Positions 11,689 through 23,035 of a stretch of DNA of 64,000 nucleotides are shown in pieces. Both the position numbers and the translations under genes were made by a program. Origin of the DNA: Diplodia intermedia (lineage: Eukaryota; Ascomycota; Dothideomycetes; Botryosphaeriales; Botryosphaeriaceae); assembly GCA_021495925.1 (NCBI GenBank), contig JAKEKT010000037.1:62001-126000 (forward strand). The letters are read 5' to 3'. Numbering within the stretch: position 1 is the first letter of the stretch; the number at the start of each line of letters is the position of its first letter. The notes below the pieces were generated by a model. It did no database searches, was not told the DNA's origin, and saw nothing but the letters and a program-made list of their open reading frames with translations.

Positions 11689-12588
11689 GGAGGTGAGATC
11701 CGGGGCTCCGCGGAGCAGCAGGCGGTGGGATTTGAAGAGCATGTCGAGGACGCGCGCTCTGGCGCGGAGAGCGTCTGGGAGCTGGGAGCCGGAGCGACGG
11801 CGGCAGGCGGCACGGCGCGATGGCGTCGGGGTCGTTACAAGACTGTCTGGGCGACAGACGGGAGGCAGGCGCAGTCGAGGGGCGGGCAGGGTTGCGGGCG
11901 ACGGCTGCGCGGCGGCGGAAAAGAGTTTATAGGCGCGATAACAGAGCGCGGGCGCAGCGGGCTTTGAATGACGGTGTCCTTGGAGCTGAGCTGTGCAGGC
12001 TTGGCGGCGTGCGATGGCGACGCTATCGCGTCAAGGCTGGCCTGGGCTGCGCGCGCAAGCTTGGCACGGCCGGCCGCGCCACCCTGCTTCGCCAGCCCCG
12101 GAGCGGCGCTCGGGCGCAGGGCATCACGTGCCGGCCATCGCCTCCCATCTCCATCTCGATTGTCGCAGCGATGCAGCGAGCGCGGCGATCAGTCAGTGGT
12201 GAGGCCGTCTTTGACGCCCGACCAAGGCACGCCCCGCCGTGAGACGAGACACGGCTGCGCTCGTCGGCCGGCGCCAGAAACCTGCTGGGCGGTAGCCTGG
12301 TGCTGCCAGCTGCCAGCCCAGTCCCGGCGTTCAAGCCCACTCCAAGCCTCTCCACTCTGTAACACCACCCACCGGCTACGTCACGCCTGCGAACCCGTTC
12401 CTCCTCGCCCTCCCCCTTCGCACCGCCACACTCCAGACTGCGGCCTCCCTCTCCTCCCGTCTCCCCCTCTCCCCTCCTCTCCCCGCGCTCCCCCGGCGAA
12501 TCGCTTACCCGCTGCGCGTCGCATCTGCCTTTTTTCGCGAAACCGCCCTCCGCGCCCCGCCAATTGCTGCCGCCAACGCTCGTTCGCC
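11689..12588. promoter_or_regulatory. Divergent promoter region between the PIN-like transporter and PBS2
   Basis: About 900 bp of GC-rich sequence between two head-to-head genes. The PBS2-proximal 200 bp is CT-rich (ccctctcctcccgtctcccc and similar), typical of fungal core promoters and 5' UTRs. No recognisable operator or TATA box. The region is open in the PBS2 frame for a long way upstream, but the composition there is GC-driven and I place the start at 12589. Confidence 0.55.
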
Positions 12589-14633
12589 ATGTCCGCCTCC
12601 ACCCCCGACGAGGACCAGCTGTCCGATGTCTCCTCGCCGCTCGAGTCGCCCACGAGCCCCGACCTGCCTTCGCCCTCGTCGCCGCTGTCGCAGCCGCCGC
12701 TCAATCGCTCCGCCTCAGCCGCACCCTCCACCTCGGGCATGACCGTTTCGTCCACCCCATTGGGCAACCTCACCTCTGCCCGCCATCCGCTCAAGCCCAG
12801 CGGCACGAACCTCCCGCAGGACATCCTCGAGCGCATGAAGGCCGTCCACATGGGCAGGCAGCGCGCCCCGCCACCCAACCCCATGCGCACACCCACTACA
12901 AGCGCTGGCGGGCCCCTGCCCCCGTCCCCGGGCGGCCCGTTCATGGGCGGTGTCCCGAAGAACTTCCAACTGCCGGGCCAGCCTGGCCATCCTGGGAAGC
13001 CGAGCATCGGCCACTTCCCCTCCGCTCCTGCGGTGCCAGGCCTCAAGAAGCCGTCTTTGGCAGAGAAGCGCGGCATGGCTCTGCCCGGCGGCCTTCCAGG
13101 CGCTGCGCCCAATGGAAGTCCTGCGCCGGGCCGCCGGAAGGGGCCCGGCCTAACGCTTTCTGATATGAAGGGCCCTCCCGGAGACGCCGCCAGCGGCGAG
13201 AACCCCGGCGCAAAGCCCAATGGCGGCTCGTTGATGGATCAGTACGCTAAGTACTTGGATAAGGAAACGGGCAGTTTGAAGTTTGCTGGAAAGGCCATCC
13301 TCACCAACCATGGCGTCGAGTTCGCCAGCGGCTCCTCCTTCAACATATCTCTCGATGAGACGGAGACTCTGGACGAGTTGGGCAAAGGCAACTACGGCAC
13401 CGTGTACAAGGTCAGGCACGCCCGCCCGCAGATGAGAAGACCGGGGCTCGGTCTGGCCGGGAACAAAGCCCACTCCACGTCTGTTGTCCCCGGTTCGCCG
13501 GTAAACAAGATCGAGTTGGAGGAGTCGAGCCCAACGGGGCCCCCAACCACTGACGGCCCGACAGGCAAGGTCATGGCCATGAAGGAGATTCGCCTGGAGT
13601 TGGATGACGCCAAGTTCGCCGCCATCATCATGGAACTCGACATCCTGCATCGGTGTGTTTCGCCTTTCATAATCGACTTTTACGGTGCCTTTTTCCAAGA
13701 CGGAGCTGTGTACATCTGCATGGAGTTCATGAACGGCGGGTCGATAGACAAGCTGTACGGAGAGGGCATTCCGGAGAACGTGCTGAGAAAAATCACGCTT
13801 GCGACGACCATGGGGTTGAAGTCGTTGAAGGACGAACACAACATCATTCACCGCGACGTGAAGCCAACCAATATCCTCATCAACACCAGAGGCCAGGTCA
13901 AGATTTGCGATTTCGGTGTCAGCGGCAACTTGGTGGCCAGTATTGCCAAGACCAACATCGGCTGTCAGAGCTACATGGCCCCAGAGAGAATATCCAGCGG
14001 GGGCGTCGCACAGGCTGGTGCCAACCCTGGCGGCGGCACCTACAGCGTGCAGAGCGATATCTGGAGTCTGGGATTGACTATAATCGAATGCGCCATGGGT
14101 AGATACCCATACCCCCCTGAAACCTACAACAACATCTTCAGCCAACTCAGCGTAAGTCTTATCCGGTCATTCCCTCCGCAGTCCAGACCGACTAATGACG
14201 TCAACAGGCAATTGTCGACGGTGACCCCCCAGATCTCCCTGCCGAAGGTTGGTCCGACGCAGCAAGGAACTTTGTTAGTGGCTGTTTGAACAAGATTCCG
14301 AACCTCCGGCCCACCTATGCCATGTTGATCCAACACGCGTGGCTGGCACCCCTCCTGAAGCCTGAAACCATTACCGAGGAGGACGAAGAAGAGGCTGGAG
14401 AGGACGATGCCGCAGCCGGCGCTCCTGTCGACTACACTGGAAAGGTGGCTCCGGAGGATCCTGAAGTCGCTCAGTGGGTGCTCGACGCGTTGGAGAAGAA
14501 GAGGACCGGCAAGCTGGCACAAAGCCTGAAGCCTGCGCTGCATGCCGCCCCGCTGGATGCAGTCTCAAGCCCTCAAGGCACCCCATCGGCCGAACCCGAC
14601 GCTCCGCCTCCGCCACCTGCCGAGGAGGAATAA
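12589..14633 (+). CDS. PBS2: MAP kinase kinase of the HOG osmostress pathway
   Basis: Cytosolic dual-specificity kinase that activates the Hog1 MAPK in response to osmotic and other stress. Exons 12589-14151 and 14208-14633 (56-nt intron, GTAAGT...CAACAG) give 662 aa; yeast Pbs2 is 668. Residues 1-260 are Pro/Ser-rich regulatory sequence. The kinase domain has GKGNYGTVYKV near 265, the ATP lysine in VMAMKEI near 332, IIHRDVKPTNIL near 420 and the DFG motif near 441. The activation loop SGNLVASIAKTNIGCQSYMA is diagnostic of Pbs2, with phosphosites expected at S451 and T455. A roughly 45-residue insert between the Gly loop and the ATP lysine is, from memory, typical of filamentous-fungal Pbs2. 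The C-terminal tail is acidic then Pro-rich. No exact yeast-type Sho1-binding motif was found, though PLPPSP occurs near residue 107. Confidence 0.97.
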
Positions 14634-16623
14634 AGCATATGTACGAAATTTCCTTGTGTGTGTCATGACGGGAAAAGCGAAGACGATCGTTTACACGAAT
14701 GCGCATGTTCCACTTCACCTATCCGCCTGCGGCGGCATAGGGTCTTTTCTGATGACGAGCAACAATGAGTTTTCTTATCTTCCCCTGTAAGGCATAAGAG
14801 AGTTGGGATGTTTCGATTGGTTCTCACGGCGAATTGCTTGCAGACTACGTGGTTTGGTGCAAACAACGGCATGGGAATGAAAGATCACGTTTGTAAAGGG
14901 ATTCTTGGACGGCGGGGTGGGTTCGGCGCGGAAAGTCGAGAGGAGGGGTGTTCCTGGCGTCTCCTGTTTTCCATGGGGGGAGCCCGGCTATACTCTTTCT
15001 CTTCCCTCGTATACACATGGGTTTCTCTTTTCTGTTTCTGCCACTACAATTCCTGTCTTCCATAATTCGCACTTTGATCGAAACCCCGGCTTCCCCCCGG
15101 AAGCTTGTTGCTTGGGTGCAGATAAATCCGTTCCCATGTCCAGCCGGTTTACGTTGTGTTTGCTGTTGACTTGCGTGGGCTGCCCGCTTCCGGTCGGCCG
15201 AGAAAATGGGAGAGGTGCTATCTACGACGGATGCTGTTTCGGTTCTTAGCCACCCAAATGGAGAATACGGGCGAGAAAGAGAAAGCTGTAGGTGTTGGAA
15301 AGAACAACGATGGAGTTTTTTGTACTCACATCATGGCGTCCGTCTCTCCTGCTTGATGTGCAACCTCTCCTCCTACTTTACACCATTATACGTTTGAAAC
15401 GGCGTTTCTTTTTACAGCAACATGTTGGAAACCGATTTCAAGGGTATGTACTCGCATTGATTGTAGCTTAACCTCCATCCATTCACTGTGTGTTTTTGCC
15501 AAAAGATCAAGCATTCAGAGGCATCGCATCCTGATCATGCGGGCGGTTGACGTCCACATCTGGGTGTGATCATGTATGTACTTTTCAACGTACACTTACG
15601 TCTCGAAATTGTTTACCGCATCCTCCTGTTGAAGAGGAGCGCGCAGTGTATGTCGCAACCTACGATGCATCTCCAGTCTCGAGGAGCTGCAAACCTAGCT
15701 TCCCTGCTTCTCTCCCGCCTCTTCTTTTTCCCTGCATCCCGGCGACCTCCGCCACGTCCGGCGGGAAAAAAGTCATCCGACGGGCTCGATACAACGCCGG
15801 TATGTATGTACATACGTATGACGCGCGTACCCTCCCCTCCCCTCCCCTCCCCCTCTGCTGATCAAAAGCGAGAGGAGAGGTCCCGCACGACGACGCGGCG
15901 AGGGAGAAGAAGAAGAAAGCAGACAGACGGCGAATTTACAGCAGAGGAGCCTCATGGCTCCTTCGTTTCCACCCTCTTCACTTCCTTCTGCCCTCTTGTT
16001 TTTGGCCTTCCATTTCCGTTTCCCCATATACCTTTCTTCCCTCTCTTACGATCGATCCCTTTTTTTACATGTTTAATTTTTTTAACCAACTTTTCTTCCC
16101 TTCTCCTACTGTGACAATTATCGGCGGCTTTGTGCGATACGTTTCCCCTTTCCCCTCGCACCGCATCTTCCGTCGATGGAATCGACAACGAGCCCCCGCC
16201 CCGTTTTCGTCGGACCCCTACGAAACGTGTTGACAGGGGTATATGTATATTTACTCTGCAAGACTTTCGATTTCGTGCGTGTGTATGCGTGTGCTGTTGT
16301 GCGCGCGCGTCTCGGATGGCGGGGGTCCGAGTGGTCAGAGTTCCTAGTTCCTAGTCCTGTGATTTTTTTTTTTTGGTTGGTGGAGAGGGGGAGGCGGGGG
16401 CGGGGGCGGGCGTGCCTGGTAAATCCCATGTACGAAGTTTGGCCCCCGGCGGGGTTTTTTTTTTTTTTTTTTGCTTTCTCTCGTATGCACGTACGATGTT
16501 GGTCTCCCGATGAAGATCGTGTTTATTTCGGGATGGTTTATTGTTATAGGTTGCCTGCTTTCTTAATGGAACCGTCTTCACGGGTTTTCTTGTACTGCTG
16601 CGTACCATTGGCGAGACGGAGTT
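14634..16623. other. 3' of PBS2, gene-free
   Basis: Contains the PBS2 3' UTR and then pyrimidine-rich sequence with homopolymer runs (T runs near 16365 and 16455; C/T blocks near 15830 and 16020). No credible gene. Confidence 0.5.
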
Positions 16624-18300
16624 CACCTTCAGACGTTTGATGTTGGACTCGAAGCGGGAAAGGCTGGGGGTGGGACGTTGTGAGTGTGGTGGAGATGACG
16701 GGTGATGTCGTGTGAGTAACGTCATATCCGCGGAAGAGCCTCTTGCATGCGGTACTGCGAGAGAAGGGCTGCGGGTGATGGAGAGAAAAGAAAGGAAAGA
16801 GCAAAAGCCATGCGCCGGACGGAAGATGCGAGGGATCGGCGGAGCGGAGGAGGGCGCCGGGGTCGAAAGTCGATGGAAGGGCATGTAGGGCTGGAGAATG
16901 CTGCGTGGAACCTTCCTTCAGACGTTCAAACATGCTTGGATGTTTGACGGGGCGAGAAACGAAACAGCGGACATGGCCGTCAGACGTTCGAAGGTGTGAC
17001 GTTCAGCTCGGAAAAAGGAAAAAAAAAGGGACGCGGAGGCGCCCGACGCGATTTGCAGATGCAGCCGTGCATCTGCCACCACCGCTACGAGGCGGAAGAG
17101 GCCTTCAGACGTTCGACGTTGGTTCGGGATCGCGAGACCAAGCCTATATGTGTTTGTCATAGCAGGTTAGTAGAGGCGAGGCGAAAAGGCGGACGTCTCC
17201 ATCTGGGACGGTTCGAGATGGTCGTCTATTGGAGGGGCCGGAAGCGCCCGATGATAGCTATGGTCCGTGTGTGGTTTATTGGCGATTGTCTGGTATATGT
17301 GCACGTTCACCGGAACGCGATGGCGGCGGAAATAACCGGCAGACGTTCGAGGAAAGAAGAGTGTGTGGTGATTTGCGGCGGAAGAGGCCGAGGATACGGC
17401 AAACAGAGAAACAGAGAAACGCTCGTCGTTTCTGCCCATGATGGCTGGTGGTCGGTGCACCGATCTGATCTGGGAAGAAAGGACCGGGCTGTTGGCGTTG
17501 ACACGTTTTGCCCCGAGAAAGCGTGCGCGCCACGGGGTAAGAGAAGCCGGTAAAGCTCGTGTTTCGGTGGCTAGGGGGGAGGAATGGACACTAGGGGGTC
17601 CGTCGCTAGAAGTTGGATCAGCGGGTTACTCGATCGGGCACGGCGATCCTGACGGCGGGCGCTGCTTTTTAGAGTCTGTTTCAGTCCATGATGCTCGACT
17701 GGTTCCACGAAAGCAGTAGGTCGGAGCGTTGATGGAATCGTCGTTGGTGAATCGATGGTCCAGATGTTTGCTTCAACTCCACAGTAACGTTGCAATGCCA
17801 CCGGAATCGACGTCGCAAACACGGATCCAGAGAGGGATCGGCCTCTTCGCGCAGCATGAGTGCGGCCGAGGAAGGAACCCGACGTTCGAGGACGGTGCTG
17901 TGCCCAAGGCAGCGGTAGGCTTGGGGTCCTTTTCTCTCGCGGCGGGGGAGAGTAGTCGTTGCATGCGTGGGCGTGCGAGTGCGGGCAGGGCGGTTTTGTG
18001 GTAAGCTACGAGCAGCGGTGCTGGGCCGTCGGCTTGGTTCCCCGCGTCGGTCCTTGGGCGCGCTGGTACGGACCCTAGCCGCTTTCGGGCAGGCGCTGTG
18101 TGGGATGGCGGTGCCGCTAGCCCCCCGGAGCTTCGAGCTGCAGCGAGCCGCGAGACGGACGGGCAGTGGCGTAGCTGTGTTTCTGTCCGCGTGTTATCTG
18201 CGGCTGCTGTTGCTGATCGCTCACCACCGCTCGCTCCTTGCGACTCGTAGAGCAGGTACGATATGCCAGCCCTGCGGCATTAGGGTGCAAAATCCCTCAC

Positions 18301-18326
18301 TCGGAGTCAGATTTGTCTGACTCCGA
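18301..18326. repeat. Perfect short hairpin in the motif array
   Basis: Eleven-base arms TCGGAGTCAGA and TCTGACTCCGA with a TTTG loop. No T-run follows. It stands alone in the gene-free region. Confidence 0.7.
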
Positions 18327-21300
18327 ATATACACTCGGCCCGACATGACTGTATCTCGGGAGAGCCTTCGGCGTGTCGATGACGTGAGACATGATAGACG
18401 CACGTGAGAGGTGTTCTAGGCCTTCGAGAATCCCTCATCGGCGGCGCCTTCCCCGGAAGGGTCCCTTAGCTGCTCGGGGCCAGGGCACAGCCTCGTGTCT
18501 CGGGTGCCGATCAGCCAAGTGCGACCGCAGACGTCCAGTGCCCGGGAAGCGAGTGCGGCAATTGCTCTGGGTGGAGGGAAGCATGGCTACGCCGGCTTTG
18601 TCCATGATTGTCAGAAGGATTTGTTGCGACGTTCGAGTGAGAAGTCAATGGAAAGGTTAAAAACATAGCCCTCTTGGCACCGCCGAGCGCTGTGGGCAAC
18701 AGGGCAAGTGTGCTCAGCGGTGACCCTTGCAGCTGCAGCGGATGCCTCATGAGTAGGGCCGTGGGCACCTGAATGATGGACGCACTGGGCCACCGCCGAG
18801 CAGAGGATTTTTTGAGACGTTCGACGCTGCGGACGGACCGACGCTGATGGCTTGAACCACTCTCGGACGACTGCCTCATGAAGTGATAGCGACGGTTCTA
18901 CTTCACATGTATTCCCCCGCAGGATTTTTCAGACGTCCAACGTTGCTGGCAGAAGAGCTGGCATGGCTCAAGCGCTCGTTTTGGTGCGCTGGTCCCATTC
19001 CAATCACTTCATTTCAGACTTGAGCGTTGGTGCGCGCGAGGCATTCTTCAGGTGTTGGATCCTGTCTATAGAACAACCCATAAGGGCTTCTCGTCTCATC
19101 CAAGTTGCAAGTCAACCGGCAGCACTGTGTGGTTGTACAGGCGTTGGGTTGTGCAAGTGTGCGCCCCCTGGCTACGGCCGCTGTACAAGTGTCTTCGATC
19201 ATGTCACTATCCGATATACGCATCTCCTATGCAGGCATTCAGAACGGCCGAAGGAATCCCTCAGACGTTGGAAGTTGGCGGCAAGATCACGAATCGCAAC
19301 GGCCGGAGCTGGAGACCAAGGAGGAAAAAAGTCTTGTCTGCATGCACTAGTCCAATGTCTCTTGGGGGCAGAGAGTGGTGGAGCGCGCGGCTGGATGGCA
19401 CGGCGCAGCAAGTTCCCGAACGGGCAAACGCAGGGGTGGTTGCGACGTCCGACCTTGTGCGTGGCCACTGCGCCGCACCCCGGACGGCAGCCCTTGGGTT
19501 TCTTTTTCGTCTGTGGTTGAGGAGTGCAACTCCGCGGGGGCGTGTTGTTGTCCAGGGGCGCGCGGAAGCAGTTGGCAGTGGTTATTTCCCCATGCGGTAA
19601 TGCGTTGCGGAGAAGCGCCGTACCCGAGCCAGCGGTTCCTCCGACACGTTTGTTCAGAGAGACGGCGTTAGAACAGACAATGATATAGGTACGCACGTAA
19701 GGCGGAGAGCACCGGGCGGGCCGGACTGTGCACCGGCGTGGCTACCTGACGCGGCGGCAAGAGTTGCCAGTGCCCACGAGAAGGATTGCACCCGACGTCC
19801 GACGTTGCGGTGGGTGTTGCTTTTGTCGCGGGCTAAGCGGCGGACGGAGTGGCACGGTCCCGCAAATCGTGGAGAAGATGGTCTCTCTCGATGACTGCCG
19901 GATGCGGCAACCGCCCTAATCTATTAAGCTCGCAAGGATTCGATGCGACGTTCGAAGCGCGAGGCGGATGCTCTACACGGCAGCGGTGTGTTCTGGCGGC
20001 TGAGCAGCGGCCGGCAGCAACCGTTCAGACGTGCGAACTTGGTGCGCTGCCACTCCACAAAACAGCCAGCTGGCTTGCATCGACGTGGCCGGGCAACGAC
20101 GTCGTTGCGCTCGGCGCCATTGTGGAGCTCGCCAGCCGGAAGGATGCTGCCCTCGGTCAACCACACCTCGTCCTCTCGTACGAATCATGGCCATGTCGAG
20201 CAGGATCCGTCCCAGACGAGGCCAATCAGCCCCCGCGCGCATCCTCCTCCAGCATCCCGGAGGTAGCTCCGCCCGCAGCTGGCCTGTCCATGTGCGAGCC
20301 ATGGAAGCCCTCGATTGCCGTGCGGCAGAGCAGCAGCGCGTGCCATGTGGCCTCGACCGCGGCGGCACTCGACGGAATGGCTGCGCCTCGATCCTCGGCC
20401 AGCGCCTGCCTCTGGGACCCAGCGACGGTTGCCAACCAGGGCGGCGGCCAATTCCGTCAGCCGAGCAACTCCCCCCATCACAGGGCGCAGCCACCGGCAG
20501 CATCCGTCCAGCCGCAGAGCCGCCATGACAGTGCTGCGTTCGCCCTGGGCCGGGGTCCCCGCCAACAAGAGGCCACGACAACGCGTTACACCAGGAACAG
20601 GCCATGCCGTGGTGCTTAGCACGACCTCGAAACCAGGGTCGCCAGCTCGCTGCGTTCGAAGTTGTTTCTGCTTCGGCTCTTTTCCTGCGCAACCAGGCCC
20701 TTTCTTCGAACAACCATGGCCGGGGCCAGCTGCTTGCACTGGCACCGCCAATAGCGCCGCCGAGCATCGTCGCCAAAGGGCCGTTGTCACAAGGAAGCTG
20801 CCTTTGCGACGTTCAATCTTCCCAGGTGTCTGAAGCGCGCACAACCTCCGCCCTCCTCCCCCTTCTTTTCCTTCTTCTGCACCACGCCCGCCCCGCCAAA
20901 GCCTCGGCTCGGGCCTCCTGGACGCGCTGATCTCCAGTCCACCGGTTACATCGTCGTTGCCTCTCCGAGTAAGCGCCGCCGGGCCACCTTCCCGATGCGG
21001 CACCACCGTCTGCCAGTCGTTGCGCCGAGTAGTAATCATCAACGTCCGCCCGCGATCTACGAGATCCCCGATCTTTGGGAAAGGATTCCTTGCTACGTTT
21101 GAACTTTTGCATTGCTCCCCTTTGCCTGGTCCCGGCCTTCCATTCCCATCCATCCTTCGAGAGTCCGCGGCGGGAATGCCCCCCGCCAATTCGACCACGG
21201 GAGATGGACTGCTGTAGAATCGTGTGCATGCTCAAGCCGCAAAATAGCCTGTCCAAGAAGATGAAGCCAGCAAACACCCTCCTCCCCGGACATCTCAATT

Positions 21301-22429
21301 GCGAGACTCGGCATTGGCGGGGAGAAGAGCGCGCTAGTTAGATCCGAGCGTGCACCCTGCACCCTGCACGACAACGAAGCGGATCTCAAGAGCCGCGTGC
21401 CCCCCTCCCTCGTGGTAGGCGCCAGGCCCACGACACGCCACGACACGACACGACACCACACCACCCATCGGCGATCCCAAAGGTCCGGGGTCCCGGGAAG
21501 GATTTTTTGCTACGTTCGATCTTTCCCATCTCCCGTCCAATTTTCCCCTGACCCGTAGCCCATTTTGATGTCGGGCACGTGGCGGGGGGGATACATATTG
21601 GTTGAGGTCAAGTCCCTTCGGTCATAGTCCGCCGGAAATAACGGCAGGCATCTCCATCTCCCAAAGCTAAAGTGATGGGCAATGTTCACACCGGAGCGCG
21701 CCCCGGGAGGATTTTCCCCTACGTTCGAAGTTTCTTGGGTTCCAAAACACCAAACGCTAGGGACGATTATTGCCCACCGTCCAAAGTCCACTACGCTTGG
21801 AAAGATCCGGGGCTGGAAGAGCGGGGAGGAGGACGGATGTTGTGGTGATTGGTCAGGGCGGCAACGGGCCGGGGAAAGCAAGCAGCATCCTGGGAAGCAA
21901 ACGCACGCGCGAAGTCGACCGGTAAGGAATCCGACCGACGTTTGAAGTTGGACTCGAAATGGGACGTGATTGGGTTGTCACTTGGGACGGTGTGGGCTGT
22001 AGAAGAAGCTTCTTTTTTTTTTTTCGGGGGTGGAGAGGTAAGGGTTGTGGAACGGACCGAACAGTACGATACTTTTTCCCGTGGAAGGACCGGGTCCCGG
22101 CGACCACCGAGGTCCGAGTGGTGCGTGATGGTCACCGTCAATCGTGCCGATTTGTTCTGTTGCTTCGTGGGTGTACCCCGAGTCGGCCCCTGCTCTGTTT
22201 CACTTCGCTGTATAATACCGCCGAAGGAAGATGTGGGGGCGAGGCGGGAGGGCCAGCGTGCATGCATGTACACGCATCTATCATCGACTTCAGCAACGTT
22301 CGGTTCAGAAGGATCAGGATTATTTCCTGCGTTCGAAGTTGTCAGGAATGGTCGGTGAGGCGGTTGGATCCAACGTGCTGGTGCCGGCGGCAGATCCAGT
22401 ATGTTGGGCATACGTAGCATGGCCGGTGC

Positions 22430-22505
22430 GTACGGTCCCAGATGGGCCAGCGTACGGTCCACGATGGGCCAGCTTACGGTCCCAGATGGGCCAGCTCACG
22501 GCCCA
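22430..22505. repeat. 22-bp tandem repeat, about 3.5 units
   Basis: Three consecutive 22-bp units sharing TACGGTCC and GATGGGCCAGC, then a degraded partial unit (TCACGGCCCA). It lies between two copies of the dispersed motif. Confidence 0.85.
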
Positions 22506-23035
22506 GGACGACGACCGCCAGGGAAGGATCGTTTGCTACGTTCAAACTTGCCCTGCAGGAACCACGAGAAAAGGCCAGAACGTGCCGGGTGTGGAGGTGA
22601 CGGACCTAGCCACCGCGCATCATGACATGGAAGGATCCTTTGCTTCGTCCGATGTTGAGCGAGACTCGAGGGGGAGGGCTCCACGCCAGATGCCCCGTGC
22701 CCAATCGCCAGCCGCGCCTTCCTGACAAAGTGGAAGCGTGTGCGGCCATGGAAGTAGGATAAGCTGTGTAAGCGCGGCGCGCCATGTAAGCGGCGGCCGT
22801 GTGTCTGTCTCTCTGGCGCGGCAACCAACCACCAAACCAAACGGCCGGCTGGAAGGATTTCTTGCTACGTCCAACGTTGCCCGCGACTGAACATGGGTTT
22901 GCGAGGGTAACGGTGCGCAGAAGAATGGCCGGGCCGGGAGACCACGACCGTGCACATCGAGACGTATACCTACGGCAAACATCCACACAACACTACTGAC
23001 GAAGGATCCCTTGCTACGTTCGAAAGTCCGCCAGA

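Larger units (their letters stand above)
16624..23035 (+). repeat. Unidirectional array of about 25 dispersed ~30-bp motif copies
   Basis: A short motif recurs on the + strand at about 16624, 16911, 16975, 17101, 17335, 17868, 18611, 18801, 18915, 19249, 19434, 19778, 19930, 20020, 20645, 20790, 21077, 21496, 21706, 21923, 22318, 22521, 22629, 22851 and 23001. The best right-hand form is GGAAGGATT, two or three variable bases, then TTGCTACGTTCGAA, then GTTGCC. The shared core is ACGTTCGA. Every copy I recognised is in the same orientation. Spacing is irregular (roughly 65-740 bp) and the sequence between copies shows no similarity I can see, so this is not a simple tandem repeat, and spacers are far too long and uneven for CRISPR. 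No credible gene lies inside. Function unknown; copy number is a hand count and could shift by a few. Confidence 0.85.

Noticed and set aside
11968..12588. Upstream extension of the PBS2 reading frame
   Set aside because: No stop for about 200 codons, but the translation is Arg/Pro/Ser noise across a promoter-like CT-rich region; ATG at 12589 has the better context and gives the expected length.
19849..21198. Long open frames on both strands inside the motif array (256 and 337 codons)
   Set aside because: Open because the region is GC-rich; composition is Arg/Ala/Pro/Ser-biased, frames overlap on both strands, and they run through the repeat motifs without any recognisable domain.
16624..23035. 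CRISPR array
   Set aside because: Spacing is hundreds of bases and irregular, copies are degenerate, no cas-like genes, and the genome is fungal.
16624..23035. tRNA gene fragments, because GTTCGAA recalls the tRNA B-box
   Set aside because: The B-box needs GGTTCRANYCC; the copies read ACGTTCGAAGTTG and lack an A-box and cloverleaf pairing.
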